From Rhyzopertha dominica (Eukaryota > Arthropoda > Insecta > Coleoptera > Bostrichidae), in the NCBI GenBank assembly GCA_025024175.1, contig QCXZ01000064.1, positions 61,835,325 to 61,899,324 on the forward strand: DNA of 64,000 nt. The letters run 5' to 3'. Positions 24,919 through 35,469 of this stretch are shown here, one piece after another. The number at the start of each line of letters is the position of its first letter. The stretch's first letter is position 1. Under the pieces are notes generated by a model. It saw only the letters and a program-made list of their open reading frames with translations, ran no database searches and was not told the origin of the DNA. A program made the position numbers and the translations under genes.

Positions 24919-25304
24919 ATCAGTAGCTTCCANATAGATCCTGTTAAAATGTCAGAAACTCCAATAAATTCGCGCAAATTATCGAGACAGTCCAGTATGT
25001 TCGATACCTCTGACCACAAATGCATTGTATCCCCACCAGAGGAAACAACAACCTTTGTTCACCTAAGCGCAAATAAACGAGTAAAGACAACGCTCTCGAT
25101 GGAGCCTGCTTCTTTTATCAGCGAGATCGTTACCCCAGAGGGCCGAGCAAAAAGTTTGCTCACGCAAGGCCGCACACAGAACAAAGAACCTGGGGGCTGC
25201 AAACTTCGTTATTATCCTGATCATTGCTGCTTAATTCGTAGCCGCATACGGAGAATCATGGTGGTCAGTTGCGGGAATTGGCTGTTTATGAGTGTAATTT
25301 GCCT
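24919..25304 (+). CDS. Possible coding exon of an unidentified plus-strand gene
   Basis: A strong acceptor (TTCATTCTCATTTTCAG, ending 24918) precedes an exon with ATG at 24949. The frame stays open for about 118 codons to a GTAAGC word at 25305, a possible donor. The sequence is polar and serine/threonine-rich, with NSRKLSRQSSMFDTSDHKC and FISEIVTPEGRAKSLLTQGR. The base composition is more coding-like than the surrounding AT-rich DNA. I do not recognise the protein. It lies on the strand opposite the ZP gene, inside its proposed large intron, so it would be nested or part of an overlapping gene. The C-terminal part (after about residue 85) is less convincing. One ambiguous base at 24933. Confidence 0.4.
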
Positions 25305-26044
25305 GTAAGCCAGTGAAGACGTTTATTAATAAGGGTTTTCAGCGAAATTTCCCTAGCTAAAGCGTGTTGTTATATTTAGTTTAAATCGTACTCGGACACA
25401 ATTTAATCGATTTTTTATTTCATCTAACGTTCTTGTATGAACAACTTCCAATAATTCCTTCTTTCTATAATGGTCTACAGAATATAACTCTTCTTAGGAA
25501 TTCTTAAACTTCGCTTTTTACTGCTGTTTTTGGAACTTTATTAAAGTATCAAGCAACGATCTATGGAACTGACTTGTGCAGAGGATTTTACAGCTTGATG
25601 GTCGGTCGTCGTAAACTATTGGGATTAGTGGCACGCTTCAAAGTTCCTAAATGGGCCGTATTAAAAAAAATCTTGTTGGCTAAAATTTTAACTTTTCCAC
25701 TATAAATTTTTGAAATTTGTCAGTTGTGATAATTTAGCAATCAATAAAACAGAAGCTTTTATAACAAATTTTATTTAATGCAGACCTGATGCTAACTGGC
25801 GCGACCCGCGATCTATTTTTTTATGTGATACTTTATTGGGTTTAAATTTTCCGATGTATAAAATAAAAGCCTTTGCATGTCATAACGAATTTATACAAAT
25901 TTAATATAAAAACATACAAATTAGTAAGTAGAAAATTATTAACATTTGTTAGAAAAAATTTACAATAGTGCGCAATAAAATTTATACACGGTATCGATTA
26001 TGTTCATTACAGCTTGTTAATAAGCACATTACAAGAGTCACAAA
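25305..26044. other. No gene seen
   Basis: AT-rich, no recognised feature. Confidence 0.35.
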
Positions 26045-26049
26045 CTAAA

Positions 26050-26640
26050 AAAAAAAATTACTCACTATCACTTTCACTGCTAAAATCACGATTAACTTCT
26101 ATTATTAATTCTTGTACATGATTCGCTGTGTACCGATTTTCATTGTCCAGTACATGCCGCACTAAATTTCTCGCTAAATTTCGTGCATCGACACTTGTTA
26201 TTTTAGCTTCGTGTCTAATTTTGAGCAGCATTTCATTGCTAATTTTTCCACCGGTGTTCCCTCGTCGAATTCTTTGTTTCAACTGCCCCCGTATCATTTC
26301 AATGGGGTTGGAAATGCAATGATATGGGGGTAATCGTGGAATGGTGTGTCCACATTCAGAAGCGAGAATGTCAATTTTAAATTTCTTCGAAAATTTTTTG
26401 TGCCAAGCACTTCCACCAATTGTTTTTTTGTGTAGTCCTCTTCGAAATATAAACCTTCTTTTCTTAAAAACTCTTGAATGGTTGCCTTATTAGTTGTTGT
26501 ATTTGGAATTTTATCCAGTTGCTCCGAATGGTAACTAGCGTTGTCCATTTGGGCAATAAAATGTTTTTGAACCAATTTTCAAATACTTCCGCATTCATAT
26601 AAGAATGATAATCGGTTTAAAATCAGCAATAATCTGTTTG
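26050..26640 (-). pseudogene. DDE transposase of a Tc1/mariner-related family, C-terminal half
   Basis: Reading leftward from 26640: a decayed DYHSYMNAEVFENW, then FIAQMDNASYHSEQLDK (second catalytic aspartate). After a frameshift come CGHTIPRLPPYHC and SNPIEMIRGQLKQRI (third acidic residue, glutamate, in N-P-I-E). The tail ends LIIEVNRDFSSESDSE. The aspartate-to-glutamate distance is about 80 residues, far longer than the 34 of Tc1, which marks a separate branch of these transposases often annotated as uncharacterised proteins in insect genomes. Related fragments lie at 27266-27560 and 62357-63271. The first aspartate is not present here, and the frameshift makes it inactive. Confidence 0.7.
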
Positions 26641-27265
26641 ACCAGTTGCCCTACGAAAAGTATTTGTCACAAACGCCTCTTAATAAGTGGCTAAATGTAA
26701 GCATATATGTAGGTATGACTGATATGCTGTAAAACTTTAAAATATAAGTAAACACATATGCTTTCAATACCGTTTATAGTAGGAGTAGAATAGTTCCGAT
26801 TTCTTCTTATTTCCAAAAAAATATACAGGTAGAAACTACGTTTATGACCCTCCGGATTAAAAGAAAATATTAACCTGTGAATAAACAGGGCAGATGACGA
26901 TTGCACACCGCGATCAAAAATTGGAAAGTATGGGCTGCCGCATTGAATTTCGAATGTTTACCACTCATGGTTATAAAAATAGATACTACTCATTAAATTA
27001 GGAAAGAATACGATTTAGTCATACATTAAAAGCTATTAGATGAGAAATATTTGTAGTTCAAATAATAATACCAAATAATGCTCATTGATTTATGTGTACG
27101 GAAAATTCTAAAAAGCCTAAACACAATTTTTAGATACGGTCCGCTCCGCTGCAAAACAGTGGAACGTGCCGAACCCGTCTGTTATTTACGACAGCTTCAG
27201 GTAATACTTGTAAACCATTGTGAGCGGTAATCGGCTGTTCGTATAATATAATGAGTCTCATAGAT
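26641..27265. other. No gene seen
   Basis: AT-rich DNA between two fragments of the same transposase family. It may be the decayed remainder or unrelated intron sequence. Confidence 0.35.
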
Positions 27266-27560
27266 TGTTGCTTGCAACTATAACCAATACAGAATGGTAA
27301 CTGGCATTGTCAAACACAATAACGCTATCTTTTGAATTTTTTTGATTAAGTTTTCTGTGAACCACTTCTCAAAAATTTCGGTAGGCATTTCAGAATGATA
27401 GTCCGCGCCAGCGATTTTTTTTAATTTTTACGCCATCACATAGGTGTCATTAGGCACAAATCAATTTTCACTCCCGGCATGCAGAATTTAAATTTTTTTA
27501 CCTTTAGAAGATGGAATATTTAAAGCACACTTCTCAGAACCATCGAAAAGAAACTTGCAC
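27266..27560 (-). pseudogene. DDE transposase fragment, same family as 26050-26640
   Basis: On the minus strand the readable pieces are KCALNIPSSKGKK, then ILHAG, then GADYHSEMPTEIFEKWF, then a broken version of the D-N-A-S-Y-H-S box. They align with KCLIDGTNNCVLQAPPSRGK, IILHAGG and ADYHCDMDSALFETWF in the better preserved copy at 62357-62758. Stops and frame changes are frequent. Because it overlaps the part already seen at 26580-26640, this is a second copy rather than the missing N-terminal half of its neighbour. Confidence 0.6.
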
Positions 27561-28097
27561 CATGTTTGAAAACTACTCTATTCTAATCTTATTTAATAAC
27601 TGATTCCGTTGCTGAATTCCTAGTCCTCGCCTACATTTAATATGGTATTTTTATCAACATAGTAATGTTGCTTAAGATAGATATTTTATTATTCTTAAGT
27701 TGAAGCAGTGTTCTTATTATTACTAGTAGTACCTCCTTTATAATAGTCTTAAGAGCAAGTCACGGGCACTATTACAGATAAACAAACATTACAATCCAGG
27801 TAACAAAACTATTTTCATAGTGTTGACTTCATTTTTTGTAAACCTTAAGGAACTGAACGTAAGAAATTATAGTTCGGTACAATATAAATATAACTTGTAG
27901 CGGGACCAATCATAATATATTACAGTAGTCAAAGTATTTCACATAAGTGCTGTCTGCACCGAACCAACTGCAGATAGATCTATTTCGCTATTATTATAGC
28001 TCATCAGGTTTTGTCATCATGTCAGTGTAATGCTGACAGATGGCATTGCCATCTAAATTCTTACTTCCTTAAATAAGTTGTATGAAACAATACTTAC
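27561..28097. other. ZP gene intron, no gene seen
   Basis: AT-rich, no recognised feature. Confidence 0.4.
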
Positions 28098-28143
28098 TTG
28101 TTGTTGACGGTGGTATATTGGCAGCATTTACGGCAGTGCAGAC
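28098..28143 (-). CDS. ZP-domain protein, exon 2 (end of signal peptide and mature N-terminus)
   Basis: A 46-nt exon bounded by a strong acceptor (TATTTTTTTGCAG in reverse) and a GTAAGTATT donor. It encodes VCTAVNAANIPPSTT plus one nucleotide. Joined to the 17 codons of the exon at 34980-35037, it completes a hydrophobic signal peptide with a likely cleavage after V-N-A. The exon enters in phase 0 and leaves in phase 1. The next exon (10139-10350) starts with the two nucleotides GT, so both junctions are in frame. It is too short to stand alone; the support is the agreement of phases, splice sites and a sensible signal peptide. The intron to exon 3 would be about 17.7 kb. Confidence 0.65.
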
Positions 28144-30480
28144 CTGCAAAAAAATACCTTTACTAATTACAAGAATTAAATAAGCCATAAAACCGTATAA
28201 ACCCATAACATTAAGTACACTTACAATTTAATGTATTCGTGTTCTTTTTAAACAAAAATGTCATCCACTTAAGAATTAAATTTACAAAAAAGAAACTAAT
28301 TCCTGGAATTTGCTTTGGAATATGTTATAGATAGACGTAATAAAAGTTTAATATTCCTGTCTTTTCATAGGTAGTAAGTTTTAAAGTTGGAAACATAAGT
28401 GGTGGCTTATTTATAGAGCCTGCACTTACGATGGGAGGAACCACAGCATTTTCTATTTATATATTCATTTGTTTTTTAACAATAATTTAGAGGTACGCTT
28501 ATATGTAAATACTACAAACTCGTACCAAATTTTTAACTCAATACCTCCAAAACTGTGGATTGTATCGTAAAAAAACGACTTTTAAATGTCAACTTTGACA
28601 CCCTATATTTTTTAAATGAAGCGTTTTTCAGAAATTTACCAATAACATAATCGTCATATTTTGGCCTCAAGAATCTAGAGTTAACGGGATGACGTACTAA
28701 TTTGCAACACCCTGTATAAATTTAATCCAGAATTGAAATCTACCTTCAATAGTAAATACACTTCCTCTGGGACTTCAAAAACAAAGCGTTTTATATCATC
28801 CCTGAAAAATGTATTTACTTTTGCGATTATTTAGTAGACCAAATAAGAACTGAACGATTAATACTTTACGATTCTAATGAAATGGCCAGTAAAATATCAT
28901 AATCCCAACATCGAGAAGGGTAAACATGATCAGAAATTAACGAAAGGAGTTTTAAAAATCATTTCAGTCAGCTTCCAACTGGGACCTGACTAAAGAGAAA
29001 AAAAAGTGTGAATACTACGAAAGTCCCTTTATTTTTTATAAACAAAAACTGCGGAACCGTGTTGTTGTTATTTTATTTTCTTGGTGGTGGTGGGCTTTTT
29101 GGTTCCTTTTTGTAATAAAAATTACAGGCGTTGTTTGACATTTCGGCCTTATTCAAAGATAGAAAGAGCAAATTTACAATTAGCAAAGTTACTATCTACA
29201 CCCAAAAGGACCCCACTTTCCCTATTTTTTATAACCATGATACCTTTATCTCATCGGTAAACAGAAAAATTGTAGAAATATCCGCCGTGAGTCAAAATGA
29301 CATTCTCCTTAAACCTTTTAACACGTTTCTGGACCATTTATTGTTTAAAAGCATAATATTCGTACCTCTCTCTTAATAAATGCTTTATTGAGTTCTGCCT
29401 ATATACGAGTATCTTTCGGGACGTCGCCGTTAGTGTTGTCCATATTGGGAAAGAATCTTTGAAGTGCTTAATACGAAAAACACGGCAAACTTTGTAGGCA
29501 AAAGGGCAAAACTTAGAAAAGTCACTTTCTTGCCGGCTCGTAGGAAAGATTATATTATGTATTACACTGGAAGAAAGTAGTTTTTCCTTCCTTGTAATAA
29601 TGCCATTAACTATTATTTGGTCCACCCACTATTTGCAACCCGTCTTTCTAAAAGAGACAGCCCATTCAACACGCATTACCACACTTCCATCTATAATAAC
29701 GGACACGTTTTCGGGTACCACATTGTATTCAAAGAGGTCTGAGAAGTCATTACGTCACCACATGGAGCATGGGCGATTCCCAAGGTTGTTCTGCAACCGG
29801 TGATCTGTCTCCATCAGCCTTGAATTGCTCACACACCAGCATATAAGGATAGCAGACTGTTATCCAGATGACGAAAACGTTATTGTTCCATGAATCAAGA
29901 GCTGAGTTAGCGGGATGGACGGGCCATGACCTTTCGAAAGAAAGCGAACCTCTTGAAACGGTTGACACAGAAATTACCAGGTTTTCACTTTCTTACAGTA
30001 AACGTTCGGGCACCGCCAGTGGTAGATGGGCTAATTGAAAATCGTGGGAAAAAGGAATAAATTTTTGCTTGGTTTGGAAGAACAAAGAGCTTATCATATT
30101 GCATGTTTGACGAGATATCACCATATGATAATCTTCGGAGATTATAGTGCTCTTTAACTTCTTTTTTACACATTCGGCTTCAGTACATCAAATTTTGGTT
30201 TTCGAATGCTTTCTGATTTTTTGGGAAGAACTAGAAGTCTGAACACGAAGAACAAGGAAACAATACCAGTAGTTAGTGTTACAAAAAAACCTTTCATTTT
30301 TTATTTGATTGAGTAGAAGAATCTGGTTGATATGGTGTTTAGATTCTCAAACAAACTTACTCCAGTAGATGATAAGATATATATATAATAAGATAGCCAG
30401 ATTTTTCGTTCGTTCGTCTAGACCCAGAGGACCCATCTTTATAATTGCAGACCAATAACAATATTAAGAAAACACAATGT
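28144..30480. other. ZP gene intron, no gene seen
   Basis: Mostly AT-rich. The open frames at 29131-29376 and 29338-29625 show no recognisable domain. A word TTTGACACCCTATATTTTTT (about 28597-28616) and CACCCTGTATAAAT at about 28709 resemble DNA-transposon ends but no pair could be made. Confidence 0.35.
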
Positions 30481-31290
30481 AGNTAACTATCAATATAATG
30501 TTAACGGTATGGTTTTGAACAAGGTGGATGAGTTCAGGGACCTCGGTGTTATCTTTGACCACAAATTAACCTTTTGCAGTCGCTTATTGAACACTATCAA
30601 TTCGGCTTACANATNCTATGGATTTTTGTATATAGAAACTAGAGAGTTCAGACGATTGGGTACCTTGCAAACATTATACTTTTCCCTTGTTCGCTCTAAG
30701 TTGGAATATGCAGATTTGATCTGGTTTCCCATGTACAAGACGCATATTGTTCAGCTCGAATCTGTCCAGGGGAAGCTGCTTAAATTTATATTTTGCTTAA
30801 CTCAAGGATATTATCCTCCTAGGGGATATGATCATCAAACCTTGTCGGACGGATTTGAGTTTATTTCACTAGAAACTCGTCGTATTTGTGCTGTGGTCAA
30901 AATCTTCTTGAATAATAGGATTGATTGTAGTTTGCTGCTTGAGAAGGTTAACTTTCTTATACCTCGTATTAACTCAGGACAATAACCGTCTTTCTATTGC
31001 AGCGATAGTCGTGCAAATGTTTCACTTCGGTCGCCAATCAATCTTACGTGCTCTTATTTTAATCGTATTTCTAATTCTTGTCATATTCACTTTGATTCGC
31101 GCACTCCTATTGTTGGGCAAGTGATCGACAATGAATGCCATAGATGAGAAGGTTCAGCTAGGCTTTATTTTATTTTCATATTGTTTCATTCATAGATTAT
31201 TTTTTAAGTTAAACAGCCTGTTGCATTAGGTATTTCCCTGTGATTGGGTGCTAACCTATTGGAAATAAACTTTATTGTTATTAATCTGTC
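30480..31290 (+). pseudogene. Non-LTR retrotransposon, 3' part of the reverse-transcriptase ORF
   Basis: The frame from about 30509 to 30985 reads VDEFRDLGVIFDHKLTF, then FYFSLVRSKLEYA-type sequence (here LYFSLVRSKLEYADLIW), then LESVQGKLLKF. This is the conserved region after the palm of CR1/Jockey-type reverse transcriptases (D-L-G-V-x-x-D-x-x-L-x-F and L-V-R-S-x-L-E-Y-A). The element has no 5' half. It ends near AAATAAACTTTATTGTTATTA (about 31261), a possible 3' tail. Three ambiguous bases (30483, 30612, 30615) and later frame changes. Confidence 0.75.
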
Positions 31291-31321
31291 TACATTCTTG
31301 AATTAATATTTTTATGTAGCC

Positions 31322-31564
31322 GTGGTTTTGTACCGGACGATAGACAGTCAATGTACCTTTAGACCTTGTATTTTCATACTTTCATTAGTTCATGATCAGT
31401 CTACCATATACTTACCCTGTCTAAAAACCCTAATAAATAGTTTTGTTTTTCCTTGCTTTTCTAAGATTATTGAATTTACATGTGCACAATCGATATGCGG
31501 TGTACCACAAGGCTCCAATCCGGGACTTCCACTGTTCATTATCTTCATCAGTGATATTTTATAA
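31322..31564 (+). pseudogene. Non-LTR reverse-transcriptase fragment (palm segment)
   Basis: Near its end this frame has CGVPQGSNPGLPLFIIFISD, matching the G-V-P-Q-G-S-x-L-G-P-L-L-F-x-x-x-I-N-D box that precedes the catalytic aspartates. It encodes an earlier part of the enzyme than the fragment just upstream at 30480-31290, so the two belong to separate insertions or to a rearranged copy. Confidence 0.6.
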
Positions 31565-33199
31565 ACTCTTCAACATGTGAAGTCCTGTTTATTAATTTCA
31601 TTAAATTGTCCATACCTTTAAAACCTGGTCGCCTTCATAGATGTTATTGAATGTTAGCCATCTATATACCAGTAGATACATTTTTAAACACTAGAATTTT
31701 GAGCAAAATTTTTACGTACATGTACTTTTGCTAGAAGTTTATAAAATATATTCAAGAAATACAATATTTAAGCTTATTAAGTCAAAATTATTTAGTCTGA
31801 AACTCATCGGCGGTAGTAAATAAAACCAAAAGAAACGGTAAAACAGATATTAATAAGGTATTTCTCTTCTCTTTCAACGAAACAGTTTCAAGTACAAGCT
31901 CACGCGATATAAAGTACAAGCGTTATATTTTTCCTTGTCAAATTCGACGTACATGTATGTAACCCTACGTCATTGTGTACTTTAGCTCACAGATTAAACC
32001 TATTTTCGACTAGATCTGAACAACACCTAAAAGTTGCGATTTGATCAAACACTCCAACGTTTATTGAGGTAAACATCTGATAAACTCACACCAAAGGTGA
32101 ATTTGCATNTCATTCACGAATATTACTATGTCACTGGCATTGCATTTGTTATCGGTAGCTCAAAGTACTGACCTGACCTACAAGTTTCATAACGATATTG
32201 AAATGTGTGATTCGTTTGAGGAAACTTTTCAATTTTTAGTTGCGGACAATCACATTAAATTTAAAAACGCTGGTATTTATCAAATTTTGATATCTGTTGC
32301 ATTAGTTTGCCAACAACACATAATTATAAACTGTACAAATCTTGGTCTCTAAACTGTTTAACGTTTCAGAATTTTACCACTATTACAATTTAGTATTTTA
32401 TCAGTGATTTTTTTTTAATTTTTGTTAATTGTTTTTTATTGTTAAATCTATTTTACTGTTATATGTAGTGTCTGATTTAGTTGTTTAAAGACGATTCTTT
32501 TAAGAATCTAGTGAACTTGACCTGGATTAAAACAGAGGATGTGTCTTGCATATTAGTATAGTACAGACGATGCTAGTATACACAGCAGTATTCTACTTGA
32601 AACTCGAAACACATATATGATGCTTCAATAGGTATTAAGGACATATTGAGTTCCACAAGCCCCTTCTAATCTGTCTACACGTGTTTGAAAAACGCCTAGA
32701 AATGCATTCATTGTTTTTGTAATTGTATAAAGCAATCATATTTACCGATTTCTCTTTGTTGCGAACAAATTCATTAATGAATAGTTGCTAGAGCACATTG
32801 AAAGAGGTAAACGACAAAAAGTTACAGAGCTTTTTACTTAGAATAAGATTTTAAAAATCCCTGCATTTTTTTGCATATTTACTTCACCTCGAAATATGTT
32901 TTCGACTATTTAAAACAGCTGTGTTCACGAAGTTTCTTAATTGCTTATAGTAATTCAAATCTAAATTGTAAAAATTACCAAATAACATCTATCAACTGTC
33001 AAAATCTGAGCCCACATGTTTTTAAATTATGATCAAACAAATATTATTAACCAATAATAGATCTAAACACACATCAATTAATTTATACAAAAGGAATGTG
33101 AGTAAAGAAATTTTCAAACGCAACTCAAAAACCGCTTTATTTTTTATATATTTATAACACAGTTTTGAAATGTGCGGTATAAAAAACTCGATTTTTCGT
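31565..33199. other. No gene seen
   Basis: AT-rich. A 74-codon frame at 32128-32352 has a hydrophobic start and FKNAGIYQILISVALV, but I cannot assign it. One ambiguous base at 32109. Confidence 0.35.
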
Positions 33200-33440
33200 G
33201 ATCTTTCAACCAATGTTGATATTTCTGTTATTTATTTCAGTTGCGACACTTAAAATTTGTGACGCTGTGTTAGTATTTTGTCTTTTTGATGATGAACTAT
33301 ACAATATCCTATCTGCCAGCTCATTCTTGTTAGAGATACTGTCTGTAACATAGCCTTCTGCAATGGATTCAGATTTCCAACCGCCATGTTTCTTTAGAGC
33401 AAGCATGTATTTGCCAATAATCTAGCTCACAGTCTTCTGA
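33200..33440 (-). pseudogene. Tyrosine recombinase C-terminal fragment (Crypton-like)
   Basis: On the minus strand the readable core is MLALKKHGGWKSESIAEGYV, followed by SISNKNELADRI. This resembles the C-terminal box of eukaryotic tyrosine recombinases of Crypton type (L-K-x-H-G-G-W-K-S then A-E-G-Y), where the histidine/tryptophan pair precedes the nucleophilic tyrosine. Upstream residues that should hold the H-x-x-R motif are decayed. Only the last 70 or so residues survive. It lies just left of a minus-strand Penelope fragment. Confidence 0.5.
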
Positions 33441-33837
33441 AAGTATGACCGTATACCCCCTAGCATTTCGAAATTTAAAAAATGTTGCTATTCTGCAAGG
33501 AATTCAGAGAATGTGGCTTTGCCGACAGGTTGACCAAAAGATTTGCCATTTTTCAGTTTTCATCGACCTTATGTTTACGTAAGGTAATATTTTCTCGGAA
33601 AGATCGCTTTCTCTTGAAAACACACATATTAGACTATAACGAAGACGAAGAACTTCAAAATTTGCCTGACACAAGTTCAAACAAAATTTTGAAAGTAAAT
33701 AAACAATTCACCAAGGAAGCGAGACGTCATAGAAACAAAGTGCTAACCTGATAAAAAAGAACCTGACGACGTTTAATGAACTACCTACCTACTAGATATG
33801 CACGAACTACTTGATACAAGATAACTACAAAATATTC
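33441..33837. other. No gene assigned
   Basis: An 89-codon plus-strand frame at 33482-33751 ends in lysine/arginine-rich sequence (QFTKEARRHRNKVL) but resembles nothing I know. Confidence 0.3.
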
Positions 33838-34600
33838 TTTCAAATGTCACCTAACCCATAATTTCCACAATCCCTATTAAAATTGTTAGTATTCCTACAA
33901 ATTTCTATAGTTTCTTTTATTAGACGTTTGTGGTAATATTTTTCTCTATATAAAATTTTTGTTTTATCAAAGTCAATCATGTGTTTAGTCAAATATGTAG
34001 TAGCACGTATGTGTTCTTTTAAACGCGTGCCCACTTTTCTTTTAGTTTGACCTATGCAACATTTGCCACAAGAACAAGTAATTTTGTAAACACCTTCACT
34101 CTCTTTTATCTAAATTATTATATGTACTATCGACAACTAAAATATCGTGTTTTCTAAGCATCCTCTTTAATTTTTCCGAAAGACAAAACTGATCTTCAAT
34201 TTTTTTTATTCTGGCTGATAATTTATTTGATTTTGATGAGCACTTTGATTAAAAACTGACCAAATATTCTCACTAGCGCTGATTTAAGATGATATATTTC
34301 TTTTTGTAAAGAACTTTCGTCTGAGATCCTATGTGCTCTAACAAATAACGTCCTTATAAGACTATTTTTGAGAGGGAGGGTGGTGGAATGTGGCATGTAA
34401 ATATCCGTCTGTGTGTGTTGGTTTTCGTAAACCTTGTGTCCTAACTGTCCAGTGTTTATTCTGTAAATTTGGACATCCAAGGAAGGTAAACTACAATTGC
34501 TTTCATAATTCCATAGTGAATTTTATGTCAGGATCTTGACTGTTCAAATGATTTAGAAACCCAACTCTTCTATACCGTGGGGCCAAATAACAAAGATTAC
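33838..34600 (-). pseudogene. Penelope-like element: reverse-transcriptase end plus GIY-YIG nuclease
   Basis: Reading leftward: FLNHLNSQDPDIKFTMEL, then LPFLDVQIYRINTG-type sequence, then HTQTDIYMPHSTT, then LFVRAHRISDESS. This is the post-palm region of Penelope reverse transcriptases (N-x-x-I-x-F-T-x-E then L-P-F-L-D-V and T-x-T-D-x-Y-x-H). After a frame change the nuclease starts with VYKITCSCGKCCIGQTKRKV, then GTRLKEHIRATTY, and ends KETIEICRNTNNFN. Frames change at least twice. The motif forms differ from the element at 10891-12071, so this is a different Penelope lineage. Confidence 0.8.
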
Positions 34601-34979
34601 AGGTGTAATCGAAACGTCAGACTCATAATTTTTTGTCAGTGACAGCGACCTTTCCGAGAAAACATTATCTTATGTATTATGGACGCTCAAAGCCAATGCC
34701 ATGTTGTTTACATAAACAAATATAGAATGGATAAAATTAGTTACAGAGCTGTTATTGACATCACTATTTACAAAAAAAACCTCTACTATCAACTATCAAA
34801 ATTTAAGCACACCTGTTTCTGGCTTCTAGTGTACACCATTTTTATGTTATCTACAGTAGAATCTCGAATAAAATTAAACGTGTGACTTCTAAAACTTCGT
34901 TAACATAATCATTTGATACAAATCATTAACGTAACTCGCCTTATTCTCAACTTCTCCATTTATTAAAGGAAATACTTAC
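34601..34979. other. ZP gene intron, no gene seen
   Basis: AT-rich DNA next to the signal-peptide exon. No further feature recognised. Confidence 0.4.
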
Positions 34980-35037
34980 CATAAGAAAGACGGTGAGTGT
35001 GGCAGTAGCGATCTGTCTGTACGGATCCATTGCGATT
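34980..35037 (-). CDS. ZP-domain protein, first coding exon (signal peptide)
   Basis: The exon is preceded in transcription by an excellent acceptor (CTATTTCTTTTCAG in reverse), contains the start codon at 35028-35030, and ends with a GTAAGTATTT donor. It encodes MDPYRQIATATLTVFLM, the n-region and most of the hydrophobic core of a signal peptide; the rest follows in the exon at 28098-28143. The acceptor upstream of the ATG means there is at least one more 5' untranslated exon further right, which I could not find. Its promoter may therefore lie close to, or divergent from, the UGT array starting at 37829. Assignment to the ZP gene rests on phase and signal-peptide logic across a 6.8-kb intron. 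Confidence 0.65.
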
Positions 35038-35469
35038 CTGAAAAGAAATAGAAAGTGGTCAGTGTAAAGTGGGTCAGACCGCGAAAACACTCGCAACCTT
35101 GATACTGCCAGACTGGCAGTTTTGTTTTTAACGTTGTAGCGAAGAAGCTTCGAAGCCCCTTGGCAATTAATAAGCACTGTTGCGTAAACTTGACAGGTCA
35201 AGCGGTTTCATAACCGTAACCTACTGTATTCGGGATGAACACATGTTCGATAGTTCTGTGCTTTTACGTAAGGTGAATTATCTTAAATTAGTGCAAATTG
35301 GTTGTCGAGTAGCCTAAATAGTAGCTATTGAACAGTGGAGCATAGGCATAATATAATCAGTAAATCAAACTAAGTATTTCACGTGTCTCCTGATTTTCAT
35401 CAATATCATCCACGTTAATTCTTTGTAATACCCATTTACTAATAAAATTAATATATAATACTAAAATTT
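35038..35469. other. Upstream region of the ZP gene coding exon
   Basis: A more GC-rich stretch at about 35080-35170 could be the 5' untranslated exon or promoter of the minus-strand gene. No clear donor site was found to prove it. Confidence 0.3.

Noticed and set aside
9873..28725. CACCCTGTA-type words near 9873, 10707 and 28709 as transposon ends
   Set aside because: They resemble common insect transposon termini, but I could not pair them into any inverted repeat with a target duplication.
29131..29968. Several overlapping open frames on both strands
   Set aside because: They shadow each other and have no recognisable motif or splice signals.
32128..32352. 74-codon frame with a hydrophobic start
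   Set aside because: I briefly considered a small secreted or C1q-like domain, but there is no convincing motif.
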